Shown one piece after another: positions 1 through 8,190 of a stretch of DNA of 43,642 nt. The notes under the pieces were generated by a model that saw nothing but the letters and a program-made list of their open reading frames with translations, ran no database searches and was not told where the DNA came from. Source of the DNA: a virus. A program made the position numbers and the translations under genes. The first letter of the stretch is position 1; each line of letters begins with the position of its first letter. Location: positions 1-43,642 of the IMG/VR virus record IMGVR_UViG_3300029267_001394. One strand, given 5' to 3'.

Positions 1-290
1 CGGATCAGATTCACGGCTCCAGCTCTGGCCGCCAGGACCCGGAGAAGCCGAGCGGTGGGCGCTGGTCCCGCCCGAAGCTCAACCCTCGATTCGTCGAGTG
101 GCTGATGGGGCTTCCGCCCGAGTGGACAACCGCGACCGGCTGCGGCTCCTTGGCAACGGCGTTGTGCCGCTCCAAGCAGCCCTCGCCTTCCGAGGGCTCG
201 CCCGCCGACTTGCGCCGCGCGTCATTCCAGGCTTGGGAGGCAGCGATGCAGTCTGAACTCGACCGGCTGGATGCGGGGGGTGCGTCTTGA
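1..290 (+). CDS. C5-cytosine DNA methyltransferase, C-terminal fragment with frameshift
   Basis: The N-terminus lies left of the window. The visible end reads LNPRFVEWLMGLPPEWT, which is typical of the C-terminal part of phage C5-cytosine methyltransferases. The next expected block, RLRLLGNGVVPLQAALAFRGL, is present but in another frame (codons from about 125, stop at 254-256). In the first frame translation runs on through different residues to a TGA at 288-290. Reading from the first frame into the second needs a -1 shift near 123-126. This could be a sequencing error, a real lesion, or recoding. The TGA at 288-290 overlaps the TTG start of the next gene, the same coupling seen elsewhere here. 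The product would methylate phage DNA against host restriction. The family call is fairly firm; the true C-terminus is not. Confidence 0.6.
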   Translation, partial: DQIHGSSSGRQDPEKPSGGRWSRPKLNPRFVEWLMGLPPEWTTATGCGSLATALCRSKQPSPSEGSPADLRRASFQAWEAAMQSELDRLDAGGAS

Positions 291-637
291 CCCTCCCCCG
301 AAGGAAGCCTCTTGCCCGCGGCTCCAACCTCAAGCGGACGGCCGGACCGAAGCGCCGGACTCGGCTCTCCCGACTCGGCCGCCGAGCGCGAGTCGCCCTA
401 GCTGGAGCCCAGCAGTTCCGGCGCGACGTCCTGGCCCGAGCCCGGGGGCGCTGCGAGCGTTGCGGGCGCCCGACGCCGGACCGGGACCTCGACGCGCACC
501 ATTTGATCCCGCGCTCGAGAGGGGGGGAGGACGACGCGAAGACGAACGGCGCGGCCCTCTGCCGCCCGTGTCACTCGGCCATTCACGACCACCGAGCCGC
601 AGACTGGCGGCGCTGGGTCCGGGGGGCGAAGTCATGA
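287..637 (+). CDS. HNH endonuclease
   Basis: A 116-residue basic protein with a CERC pair, then DAHHLIPRSRGG, TNGAALC and CRPCHSAIH. This is the HNH nuclease fold with two zinc-binding cysteine pairs. The N-terminal 45 residues are rich in Arg and Lys and probably bind DNA. The start is a TTG overlapping the upstream stop (TTGA); no better in-frame start follows the upstream stop in this frame. HNH proteins encoded near terminase genes often help terminase cut DNA during packaging, as shown for HK97 gp74. That role is inferred from position, since terminase lies about 2.5 kb downstream. A homing-type nuclease is the alternative. Confidence 0.85.
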   Translation: MTLPRRKPLARGSNLKRTAGPKRRTRLSRLGRRARVALAGAQQFRRDVLARARGRCERCGRPTPDRDLDAHHLIPRSRGGEDDAKTNGAALCRPCHSAIHDHRAADWRRWVRGAKS

Positions 638-852
638 GCGCCCATCGCTCCTCCCAGTTCCCGAACGGCTACCCTCCCCCGCGCCCTCCCGAGGAGCCCT
701 GCGAGTTGATCGAGAGGGTCAAGGCCCGCATTCGACGAGAGCGCTGGGCCCATCGCGTGAACCTCGCCGTCGCCTTGCTCGTCGCGCTCGCCTGGTCCTC
801 GCTCGTCTTCGTCGCGTTCTGGCGCCTGATCTTGTGGGAGGCTCAAAGATGA
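634..852 (+). CDS. Small single-pass membrane protein
   Basis: A 72-residue protein of unknown function. The first 45 residues are hydrophilic, with a proline-rich stretch followed by a basic helix. One membrane segment follows at about residues 44-68 (NLAVALLVALAWSSLVFVAF), then a short tail. Its ATG overlaps the HNH stop as ATGA, and its own stop overlaps the next ATG the same way, so three genes form a coupled string. The single helix with a cytosolic basic flank could suit a small inner-membrane or lysis-associated protein, but nothing specific is recognised. Confidence 0.6.
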   Translation: MSAHRSSQFPNGYPPPRPPEEPCELIERVKARIRRERWAHRVNLAVALLVALAWSSLVFVAFWRLILWEAQR

Positions 853-1163
853 GCCCCCGGCAGACCAAGGGCGGCGAGCGCCCCTTCGTTCGGGTCGCGG
901 TCCAGTGCCCCCAATGCCTGCGGGAGTCCCACCGGGCCGACCGTATCGGCGTCCTCTTCGAAGGGCGGACGGTCCCCCGAAACGGCGGGCCCCCGGCCTC
1001 GGTCCTCTCCTGCGGCGACTGCGGCCACCGCTGGCACGGGCCGCCGGTCGCCGAACTCAAGGACTATGCCTCTCGAGGGCCGGTCCAGGTCCGAGCCCCC
1101 GAGGAGCGTCCGCCGGTCCCGTTCGAGGACGACGAGCCCGACCCAGACGACCTTTTCGGCTAG
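849..1163 (+). CDS. Zinc-ribbon protein of unknown function
   Basis: A 104-residue protein with two cysteine pairs, CPQC (residues 20-23) and CGDCGHRW (55-61), spaced like a treble-clef zinc ribbon. The C-terminus is acidic and ends in DDEPDPDDLFG. The start is the ATG that overlaps the upstream TGA; a TTG 15 bases earlier is less likely. Proteins of this size with one zinc ribbon often contact nucleic acid or RNA polymerase, but no family is recognised. It is the last gene before the operator-bearing gap at 1164-1292. Confidence 0.65.
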   Translation: MSPRQTKGGERPFVRVAVQCPQCLRESHRADRIGVLFEGRTVPRNGGPPASVLSCGDCGHRWHGPPVAELKDYASRGPVQVRAPEERPPVPFEDDEPDPDDLFG

Positions 1164-1200
1164 GAAAGGCCCGCCGAGCGCGATCCGCCGAGCCCCTCAC

Positions 1201-1213
1201 GGGAAAATATCCC
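1201..1213. promoter_or_regulatory. Putative operator, copy 1
   Basis: GGGAAAATATCCC, one of six copies of a 13-bp GGGAA...TCCC motif in the window. It lies in a 129-base intergenic gap, 8 bases upstream of a -35-like TTGGCG. That position suits a repressor or activator acting on the unit that starts at 1293. The likely binding protein is the XRE regulator at 33356; this is inferred from the motif's placement there. Confidence 0.55.
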
Positions 1214-1221
1214 GGTGGGGC

Positions 1222-1250
1222 TTGGCGGGCGCGTCTCGTTCGCCGATAGT
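1222..1250 (+). promoter_or_regulatory. Candidate promoter for the 1293 unit
   Basis: TTGGCG at 1222-1227 and GATAGT at 1245-1250 with a 17-base spacer, 8 bases downstream of the operator-like motif. The hexamers are weak matches to the sigma-70 consensus, but the arrangement resembles that at 43293-43344. The distance to the ATG at 1293 allows a leader of about 35 bases with a GGAG ribosome site. Confidence 0.35.
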
Positions 1251-1280
1251 TGGGCCATCGCCTCCCCGAGAGGCCCACCC

Positions 1281-1284
1281 GGAG
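1281..1284 (+). promoter_or_regulatory. Shine-Dalgarno GGAG, conserved early leader
   Basis: GGAG followed by exactly 8 bases (ACCGACCC) and the ATG at 1293. The same GGAG-8-ATG leader with a consensus ACCYGACC spacer precedes the genes at 33700, 34767, 36088 and 43397, and fixes the start here. Confidence 0.75.
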
Positions 1285-1292
1285 ACCGACCC

Positions 1293-1649
1293 ATGATCCT
1301 CAAGCAGACCCTCTCCCTCGACCTCTTCGACGACCTCCGCGAGGTCCCCGACCGCGTCCTCGAGATCAGCTCCGACGAGCGCGTCTCGGGCGACGGCGTC
1401 CGGGCTCGCCTGGCCTTCGTCCTCGAGACGCTCCCCGGCGCGATCCGCTCGTCGAACGCTTTCCACGCCGCGACGGACCTCGGCGCCTGCGCTCGCTCCC
1501 TCTCGCGGATCGAGAGCCTCGTCCCGGCCGACCTCGTCCCCGCGCTCCTCGAGTCCGTCGGGACGCTCCGGTCCGCCGAGCAGGGCGTCGCGCGCCTCCT
1601 CGAGCGCAACCTCGACCGCGCGGTCGCCGCTTACCAACCCCGCCCCTGA
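1293..1649 (+). CDS. Hypothetical protein, alpha-helical
   Basis: A 118-residue protein that I do not recognise. It is largely helical with regularly spaced leucines and an acidic start (LFDDLREVPDRVLEISSDERV). No cysteine pairs, membrane segment or nucleotide-binding motif are visible. The ATG is chosen because it follows the conserved GGAG leader at 1281; the longer reading from 1215 would run through the candidate promoter. It is the first gene of the unit leading into the ParB-methylase fusion and terminase, so a role in packaging or early takeover is possible but unsupported. Confidence 0.65.
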   Translation: MILKQTLSLDLFDDLREVPDRVLEISSDERVSGDGVRARLAFVLETLPGAIRSSNAFHAATDLGACARSLSRIESLVPADLVPALLESVGTLRSAEQGVARLLERNLDRAVAAYQPRP

Positions 1650-1700
1650 TGCCTCGACCGGACGAGCCGGCGCGGGCAGGGGCGCCTCCCCCGCCCGCCC

Positions 1701-3101
1701 TTGCCCAAAGCCAAGCCGAAGGACGAGCCCAAGCTCGCCCCCTGGCCCGCCGACACCGTCGAGCGCCGGCCGATCGCTGACCTCGTCCCCTACGCCCGGA
1801 ACGCGAAGGTCCACCCGCCCGCGCAGATCGACCGGATCGCCGCGTCGATCCGCGAGTTCGGGTGGACGATCCCCGTTCTCGTCGACCCGGACGGGACCCT
1901 CATCGCCGGCCACGCGCGCCTCGAGGCGGCGCAGAAGCTCGGGCTCGAGGAAGTCCCGACGATGGTCGCCGAGGGGTGGAGCGCGGCGAAGCGCGCCGCC
2001 TACGTCCTCGCGGACAACCGCCTCGCGCAGGCCGAGTGGGACGACGACCTCCTCCGCGCCGAGATCGCGGAGATCGACCTCGACGGCTTCGACCTCGGCT
2101 TCACGGGGTTCGATCCGGACGAGATCGCGAAGCTCCTCGAGGACCCCCTCCCGCCGCTCTCGGGCTCGGACGGAGCCTCGAGCCTCGCGGAGACCTTCCT
2201 CGTCCCGCCGCTTTCGATCTTGGACAAGCGTCAGGGCTACTGGGTCGAGCGCGGACGGCGCTGGAAGGCGTCCCACGACTTCGACACGGACGCGAGCCGC
2301 GCGAACGTTGAGACCTGGGGCTCGTCGAAGTCGCGCTCGGACGCGACCCGCAAGCACGCGGAAATGACCGCCCAGAACGTCTCGATGTTCGACCCGGTCC
2401 TCGCCGAGGTTCTCCTCACCTGGTTCAGCGCCCCCGACGACCTCGTCGTCGACCCCTTCGCCGGGGGCTCCGTCCGGGGGATCGTCTCGGGGGAGCTAGG
2501 CCGGCGCTACCTCGGAGTGGATCTCCGGGAGGAGCAGGTCGAGCAGAACCGCGAGGCGCTCCGGGAGGAACTCGCCGAGCGCGTCCGCTGGATCGCCGGA
2601 GACGGCGCGGAGGAGATCGGGAAGCTCGAGGAGGAGTCCGCCGACTTCTCGCTCGCCTGCCCCCCGTATTTCAACCTGGAGAAGTACTCCGACGACCCGC
2701 GAGACCTCTCCGCGATGAAGTGGGACGGCTTCCTCGAGGTCTACCGCGCCGCGATCGCGGCGACGGTCCGAGCCCTCAAGCCGAACACTTTTGCCGCTTG
2801 GGTCGTCGGCGAGGTCCGGTCGACTCGAGGGTCGCGCGGTGAGTACGTCGGCTTCGTTCCCGAGACGATCCGCGCCTTCGTCGACGCCGGAGCGCCGCTC
2901 TACAACGAGCTGATCCTGGTCGAGCCCGGAGGGACAAAGGGGATGCGCGCGGCGCGGCCGATGCTCGCGAGCCGGAAGGTGGTCAAAAGTCACCAGAACG
3001 TCCTCGTCTTCGTGAAGGGCGACCCGAAGGCGGCGGCGCAGCGCCTCGGCCCGATCGAGCTGCCTCCCGAGGAGGAGGAGACCGAGGAGGAGACGGAGTA
3101 G
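1701..3101 (+). CDS. ParB-like domain fused to DNA methyltransferase
   Basis: A 466-residue two-domain protein. Residues about 20-130 form a ParB/sulfiredoxin-like N-domain (IADLVPYARNAKVHP, GWTIPVLVD, IAGHARLEAAQKLG, VLADNRLA). Residues about 230-450 form an N4/N6 amino-methyltransferase with motif I VVDPFAGGS (SAM binding) and a motif IV variant ACPPYF instead of the usual D/N/S-PP-Y/F. This combination is common beside phage terminase genes. It probably modifies phage DNA against host restriction, with the ParB part guiding DNA contact. The start is TTG at 1701, the first start codon after the in-frame stop at 1649. An acidic tail (EEEETEEETE) ends the protein 4 bases before the terminase small-subunit start. 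Confidence 0.9.
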   Translation: MPKAKPKDEPKLAPWPADTVERRPIADLVPYARNAKVHPPAQIDRIAASIREFGWTIPVLVDPDGTLIAGHARLEAAQKLGLEEVPTMVAEGWSAAKRAAYVLADNRLAQAEWDDDLLRAEIAEIDLDGFDLGFTGFDPDEIAKLLEDPLPPLSGSDGASSLAETFLVPPLSILDKRQGYWVERGRRWKASHDFDTDASRANVETWGSSKSRSDATRKHAEMTAQNVSMFDPVLAEVLLTWFSAPDDLVVDPFAGGSVRGIVSGELGRRYLGVDLREEQVEQNREALREELAERVRWIAGDGAEEIGKLEEESADFSLACPPYFNLEKYSDDPRDLSAMKWDGFLEVYRAAIAATVRALKPNTFAAWVVGEVRSTRGSRGEYVGFVPETIRAFVDAGAPLYNELILVEPGGTKGMRAARPMLASRKVVKSHQNVLVFVKGDPKAAAQRLGPIELPPEEEETEEETE

Positions 3102-3105
3102 CCCG

Positions 3106-3546
3106 ATGGCGCAAGGTCAGAAGCACGAACCGACGGACGAAACCCGAGCGAAGGTCCGCTCGCTCGTCGCCGTCGGAGTCCCCCAGGACGACGTCGCGAA
3201 GATCCTCGAGGTCTCCGCGCCGACGCTCCGGAAGCACTACCGCGAGCAGCTCGACGTCGCGAAGGCCGAGGCGAACGCCCAGGTCGCCGGCGCTCTTTTC
3301 CGGATTGCGACGACGCCCGGCCGGCAGCAGGTGACCGCCGCGATCTTCTGGCTCAAGTGCCAGGCGGGCTGGCGAGACCGCGACCCGGTCCAGACCCACG
3401 TCCACGCGAGCGCCGACTCCGCGACCGCGCAGACGCTCCTCGCGAGCCTCAAGGAAGCGAAGGACTACGTCCCCGACGACGAGGACCGCGCCTTCCTCGA
3501 GTCCCTCGACGCTCGAGCAGGCGACCTCGACCCGGAGAGGAACTAG
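3106..3546 (+). CDS. terS: Terminase small subunit
   Basis: A 146-residue protein with an N-terminal helix-turn-helix (VAVGVPQDDVAKILEVSAPTLRKHYREQL, given here as residues about 22-50) that would recognise the packaging site. It continues with a helical oligomerisation region including a FWLKCQAGWRD motif common in phage small terminases. The C-terminus is acidic and would contact the large subunit. Position directly before TerL supports the call. The ATG at 3106 lies 4 bases after the upstream stop without a clear Shine-Dalgarno. Confidence 0.85.
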   Translation: MAQGQKHEPTDETRAKVRSLVAVGVPQDDVAKILEVSAPTLRKHYREQLDVAKAEANAQVAGALFRIATTPGRQQVTAAIFWLKCQAGWRDRDPVQTHVHASADSATAQTLLASLKEAKDYVPDDEDRAFLESLDARAGDLDPERN

Positions 3547-3566
3547 GCCCCCTCGAGGCCGGTCCC

Positions 3567-5234
3567 GTGGTCCGAAAGACGAAGGCGAAGCCCAAGGCGC
3601 AGCCCGCCAAGAAGGCGAAGCGCCGGGCGACCCGCAAGGCGAAGCGAGCGAAGGCTCCCTCGCCGCCGCCGGTCTCGATCGAGAAGCTCGTCCGGGACTA
3701 CGAGGCCGGAGGCCGGCGCCGCCTCCGCGCGCTCTGGCGGCTCCAGCAGATCGTCCGTCGCGACCCGGTCTGGGCGGCCCGGGAGATCCTCGGCGTCGAG
3801 CCCTGGGAGCTGCAGCGCCGCGCGATGCGGCTCGTCTGGGAGCACCCCCGAGTCGCGATCCAGTCCGGAAACAACGTCGGGAAGTCCTTCCTCGCGGCGG
3901 TCCTGGTCCTGGTCTGGATGACCGCCTATCCCGACGGGAAGGTCGTCACGACCGCGAACACCTGGGCCCAGGTCGAGTCGGTCCTCTGGAGCGAGATCGC
4001 CGGGCTCCACTCTCGAGCGCGGATCCCTCTCGGGGGCCGGATGCTCAAGACCGAGTTCCAGGCCGATTCGGAAATGCCGGGCTGGGTCGCGATGGGCCTC
4101 TCGACGAACCGCTCCGACTCCTTCGTCGGCCGGCACGCCGAGCACCTGCTGGTGATCTTCGACGAGGCGCAGGGCATCGACGGCGCTTTCTGGGAGGCGG
4201 CCGAGACCCTCGCGTCGTCCGCCGGTTGTCGGATCTTGGCGATCGGGAACCCGGTCCGAACCTCCGGCCGCTTCTTCGAGGTCTGCTCGGGCAAGGTCCC
4301 GGGCTGGAAGTCGATGCGGATCTCCTGCCTCGACCACCCGAATCTCGTCCTCGGGCGAGACGAGGAGACCGGGCAGCTCCCGATCCCCGCCGCCGTCGCG
4401 CCGGAGTACGTCGAGGGGAAGCGCCTCGAGTGGGGGGAGGACTCCCCGGTCTGGGTCGCGCGCATCGAGGGCCGCTTCCCGCCCGAGGGCGACTGGACCC
4501 TCTTTCCCCTGGGGCTCCTCGAGGAGCGCAAGGACGACGTCCCCGGCGACGGATCCGGGACCCACGTCGGCGTCGACGTCGCACGCATGGGCGCGGACTC
4601 CTGCGTGATGACCCTCGTTCACGACGGGCTAGTCCGGGGCGTCGCCTCCTGGCGGAAGAAGGACCTAATGACGACCGCCGCGAAGATCTGGAACCAGGTC
4701 AACGCCTGGGAGGACGCCCTCGCGAAGGAGCTAGGCGACCCGGAGTTTGTAATCCCGGCGAAGAACGTCCACGTCGAAGAGGACGGGATGGGCGCCGGCG
4801 TGATCGACCGGCTCACCGAGGCCGGGCATCGGGTCGACGCCGTCACCGTCGGCGCGGCGCCCGGGGGGGAGTGGGCCGAACTCGTCGGGCGCGAGATGAA
4901 ATTCCGGAACCGGAGGTCGGAACTCCACTATGCCGCCCGCAGACTTTTCGAAGTCGGCAGGCTCGCTCTCCCGGAACGCTACGAGCGAACGTGGACCGAC
5001 CTCACCCGGATCTCCTACGCTCTCGACGATCGAGGGATCTTCTACGTCGAACCGAAGGAGAAGATCCGCGAGCGCGAGGGGAGGTCGCCCGACTTCTCCG
5101 ACTCGCTCATCCTCGCTTGTGCAAGGTCCCGGAAGGCGCGCATCCGGGCCGGTCGACTGAAACGCCCGACCCCCGAAGATGGCTCGACAACGAAAGCGCC
5201 CCGTAGCCGCCCCCGGGCCGGCCGCGCCCGCTAA
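3567..5234 (+). CDS. terL: Terminase large subunit
   Basis: The ATPase-nuclease motor that packages DNA into the prohead. From a GTG at 3567 it is 555 residues. After a Lys/Ala-rich N-terminal 35 residues come Walker A SGNNVGKS (100-107), Walker B LLVIFDEAQG (194-203) and the coupling motif AIGNP (225-229). An RNase H-like nuclease domain follows, with acidic residues in GVDVAR (Asp337), VEEDGMGAG (about 403-411) and DFSDSLILA near residue 530. The open frame extends upstream to 3357, but that part overlaps the small subunit and is a shadow. The start could also be slightly later because the Lys-rich leader has weak support. It overlaps the portal gene by 56 bases. Confidence 0.95.
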   Translation: MVRKTKAKPKAQPAKKAKRRATRKAKRAKAPSPPPVSIEKLVRDYEAGGRRRLRALWRLQQIVRRDPVWAAREILGVEPWELQRRAMRLVWEHPRVAIQSGNNVGKSFLAAVLVLVWMTAYPDGKVVTTANTWAQVESVLWSEIAGLHSRARIPLGGRMLKTEFQADSEMPGWVAMGLSTNRSDSFVGRHAEHLLVIFDEAQGIDGAFWEAAETLASSAGCRILAIGNPVRTSGRFFEVCSGKVPGWKSMRISCLDHPNLVLGRDEETGQLPIPAAVAPEYVEGKRLEWGEDSPVWVARIEGRFPPEGDWTLFPLGLLEERKDDVPGDGSGTHVGVDVARMGADSCVMTLVHDGLVRGVASWRKKDLMTTAAKIWNQVNAWEDALAKELGDPEFVIPAKNVHVEEDGMGAGVIDRLTEAGHRVDAVTVGAAPGGEWAELVGREMKFRNRRSELHYAARRLFEVGRLALPERYERTWTDLTRISYALDDRGIFYVEPKEKIREREGRSPDFSDSLILACARSRKARIRAGRLKRPTPEDGSTTKAPRSRPRAGRAR

Positions 5235-8178
5235 GGGCTCGCCGGCGTCCCGGCTCGCGGTCCGCCTGCCGAACGGGCGCGTGGGCGTCCTCCGAGGCTC
5301 GGGGGCCGGCGTCCTCAAGTCCCTCGGGAGCTTCACCTCGTTCCCCTCGTCGATCCTCGGCGTCGGCAACGAGAAGTTCGAGACCGACAAGCTCGCGCGG
5401 CCCTACGAGCAGAGCGATTGGGTCTTCGCCTGCGTCTCGCTGATCCAAGACGCCTTCGCCGAGCTACCGCTCCGGGTCTATCCCGAGGACCCCCTCCGGG
5501 CGAAGGAGGAAGTCGAGCCGCTCCCCGAGAGCGACCCCCTCGCGCGCCTCTTCCTCGACTGGAACCCCCTCCACAACGCGGCGCTCGCAAACACCGCGAT
5601 CGCCCAGGGGCTCTGCCTCGACGGAGAGATCGGGCTCGTCTTGACCGCCGCCGGCGGCGAGCGCCTCGAGGTCTTCGGGCAGGGTCCCGGCGCCCGGATC
5701 GCGATCCCCGAGGAGATCTGGCCCGTCGCCGGCCCGGCGCTCCGGGAGAAGGTCAACCGCTCAACCCAGCTCATCGACGCCTGGACCGTCGTCGTCTCGG
5801 GCCGGCCGAAGGACTACGACCCGGCGACGGTCCTCGTTCCCCGGATCCTCCACCCCCGAAACCCCTTCCGAGGGTTCGGGCCGATGGAAGCCGCTTGGGG
5901 CCCGGCCGCCCAGAACTACCTCGCCGAACGCTATCGGAACTCGGTCCTGCGAAACGGCGGCGACCCGGGCGGGATCGTGATGATCGGCGAGATCCTCGAC
6001 CCGGACGACCGCGACCGGCTCAAGGAGGAGATCGTCGAGGAGTTCGACGACGTCGAGAACTCCGGCGGGACCCGCCTCCTCGAGGGAGGCGCGACCTACG
6101 AATCGAAGGCCTTCAACCCGAAAGAGATGGCCTACACCGAGAGTCTCGCGGCGAACCAGGACCGGGTCTCGGCGGTCTTCCGGGTCTCGAAGGAGCTGCT
6201 CGGGATGGGCGACTCCAACTTCGCCGCCCGCCTCAACGCGGAGCTAGGAGCCCTCTACAAGCTCCGGATCATCCCCTGGGCCCGCCTCGTCGAGAACGAG
6301 ATCAACGCCGGGCTGTTCCCCCGGCTCGTCGACCGGCGAGCGCAGGGCTACCGCGTCCGCTTCGACTTCTCCAAGGTCGAGGCGCTCCAGGGGGAGCTGG
6401 CCGAGAAGGCGGACCTCGCGAAGAAGCTCCAGCACTCCGGCGTCCCCCTCAATCAGGCGCTCAAGATCGCCCGGGTCCCGATCGAGGGCCCGATCGAGGG
6501 CGGCGACGTCCCGCTGATCCTCGGCTCCTGGCGCCCCCTCTCCGAGGTCGCGGCGCCCCCGCTGCCCCCGGAGGAGCCGGCGCCCGAGCCCGCCCCCGAA
6601 GAGGGCGGCCCGCAAGATCCCCCGAGCGAGCCCGAGGCGCCGACGGGCCCCAACGTAGCGGACAGAGAGGCGGCGGCGGATCCTCGAGCGACCCTCAACG
6701 GAGCCCAGGTCTCGGCGCTGGTCGACCTCATCGCGGGCGTGCTCTCCGGCGAGCTGCCGAAGACGACCGCCGCCGAGGTGATCGTCGCGGCGTTCCCGTT
6801 CGACCGGGCTCGCGCGATGCAGATCCTCGCCGAGGTCGAGGAGGGCGACGCCCCCGAGCCGCCGTCGGCCCCCGCGAGCCCGCCCCCGGCGGCTCCCGAG
6901 CCTCCGGAGGAGTCCGCCGAGGAGCGCGCGATCCGCGCCCTCGAGCGCGCCGGCGTGGCCCTGAGCGGCGCCTCGGCTCCCGCCGAGCCCGAGCCCGAGC
7001 CGGCGTCAGCGGCCCTCGAGCGCGCCGCCGCGAAGGACCCCCTCGCCTCGGCGACCGCCCGGCGAGAGTTCACCAAGGCGCAGGAGAAGCGCCGCCGCCC
7101 GCGCGAGACCGCGCTCCGCTCCAAGGTCCGCCGCGTCTTCGACAAGATGCGTCGGGCCCAGCTCCGCGCGCTCGACGAGTTCCTCGACACGGGCTCGCCG
7201 CCGCCGCCGCTCCCCCGGATCGACGGCTGGACCCTCGACCCGCCGCGCCGATCCCATGCCGCCCAAGGTCGGGCGCTGCTCGAGCGCGCCGCCCGGGACG
7301 GAGAAGCGACCAAGGGCGCCGAGGACTGGCTCGACGGGCCCGAGGTCTCGAGCTTCGCCCGCCGCCGCGACTGGAGTCCGGAAGACGTCGAGCGCCACCT
7401 CGACGCCTACCTCGTCCAGAAGGCGGACTTTCCCGACGCGGAGGTCGAGGCGCTCGTCCTCGCCGCCGAGCGCCGCTGGTCCGACGAGATGGCCCGGCTC
7501 CTCGCGCCCGTCCTCGAGGAGATCCTCGTCGAAGAGCTGGAGACGGTCGCCTCCGACCTCGGGATCCAGCAGATCGCCGCGACCGACCCGGCGGTTGTCC
7601 GCTTCCTTGCGACGAAGCCGATCGAGGTCGCGGAAGGCGTGAACTCGACGATCGCCCGCCAGGTCCGACGCCGGCTCCTCGCAGCGGTCGACGGCGCCCC
7701 GAGCGCGGCGACCCTGCAGGCGGCGCTCCTTGAGATCCGGGGGCTGATCACCGACGAGGTCCGGACGGTCTACTCCCACGCCCGGCAGCGCGCCCTAGCT
7801 ATCGCTCGGACCGAGGCCGGCATCGCCGCTTCCCATGCTCGAGCGGCCCAGATTCAGGCGGGCGTCGACGAGGGAGTCGTGATCGGGAAGCGCTGGATCA
7901 CCGGCGGCGGCGCTCCCGAGCGCGCCGGCGGCGCTCGCCGCGACGTCCACTGGGACCTGGACGGGACCGTCGTCGGACCGAACGAGGACTTCCAGATCGG
8001 CGCCGAGCGCGCTCCTCACCCCCGGCACCAGTCATTGAGCGCCGGGAACATCGTCAACTGCGGCTGCGACTTTGCCGCGATCGTCGAGGACGTCCCCGAC
8101 GTCGTCCTTCCCGGCGACTCCGAACTCGACCCGCCCGACGCCGTCGGCTCCCCGAGCGCGGTCCCTCCTAGCACCTGA
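5179..8178 (+). CDS. Portal protein fused to Mu F-like head morphogenesis domain
   Basis: A 999-residue fusion. Residues about 60-430 match HK97-type portals: a segment near SDWVFACVSLIQDAFAELPL, then NPLHNAALANTAIAQGLCLD, then RNGGDPGGIVMIGE, and KELLGMGDSNFAARLNAELG. The portal forms the dodecameric vertex through which DNA enters. A Pro/Glu-rich low-complexity linker follows. The last 130 residues (RTEAGIAASHARAAQ, then IVNCGCDFAAIV) resemble the Mu gpF/SPP1 gp7 minor head domain, normally a separate gene immediately after the portal. The fusion is uninterrupted. The start ATG lies inside the end of terL. Processing into two proteins after assembly is possible but not shown. Confidence 0.9.
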   Translation: MARQRKRPVAAPGPAAPAKGSPASRLAVRLPNGRVGVLRGSGAGVLKSLGSFTSFPSSILGVGNEKFETDKLARPYEQSDWVFACVSLIQDAFAELPLRVYPEDPLRAKEEVEPLPESDPLARLFLDWNPLHNAALANTAIAQGLCLDGEIGLVLTAAGGERLEVFGQGPGARIAIPEEIWPVAGPALREKVNRSTQLIDAWTVVVSGRPKDYDPATVLVPRILHPRNPFRGFGPMEAAWGPAAQNYLAERYRNSVLRNGGDPGGIVMIGEILDPDDRDRLKEEIVEEFDDVENSGGTRLLEGGATYESKAFNPKEMAYTESLAANQDRVSAVFRVSKELLGMGDSNFAARLNAELGALYKLRIIPWARLVENEINAGLFPRLVDRRAQGYRVRFDFSKVEALQGELAEKADLAKKLQHSGVPLNQALKIARVPIEGPIEGGDVPLILGSWRPLSEVAAPPLPPEEPAPEPAPEEGGPQDPPSEPEAPTGPNVADREAAADPRATLNGAQVSALVDLIAGVLSGELPKTTAAEVIVAAFPFDRARAMQILAEVEEGDAPEPPSAPASPPPAAPEPPEESAEERAIRALERAGVALSGASAPAEPEPEPASAALERAAAKDPLASATARREFTKAQEKRRRPRETALRSKVRRVFDKMRRAQLRALDEFLDTGSPPPPLPRIDGWTLDPPRRSHAAQGRALLERAARDGEATKGAEDWLDGPEVSSFARRRDWSPEDVERHLDAYLVQKADFPDAEVEALVLAAERRWSDEMARLLAPVLEEILVEELETVASDLGIQQIAATDPAVVRFLATKPIEVAEGVNSTIARQVRRRLLAAVDGAPSAATLQAALLEIRGLITDEVRTVYSHARQRALAIARTEAGIAASHARAAQIQAGVDEGVVIGKRWITGGGAPERAGGARRDVHWDLDGTVVGPNEDFQIGAERAPHPRHQSLSAGNIVNCGCDFAAIVEDVPDVVLPGDSELDPPDAVGSPSAVPPST

Positions 8179-8190
8179 CCCCCTGAACCG

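Noticed and set aside
1649-1780. ATG at 1649 overlapping a stop as the start of a small gene
   Set aside because: The frame is Arg/Ala/Pro-rich and overlaps the start of the ParB-methylase fusion without any leader or motif.
3543-4622. A 359-codon minus-strand open frame
   Set aside because: Antisense to the terminase ATPase and nuclease motifs, which are clearly on the plus strand.
5418-7733. A 771-codon plus-strand frame inside the portal gene
   Set aside because: Arg/Pro/Gly-rich and motif-free, whereas the overlapping frame carries portal and Mu F-like motifs.
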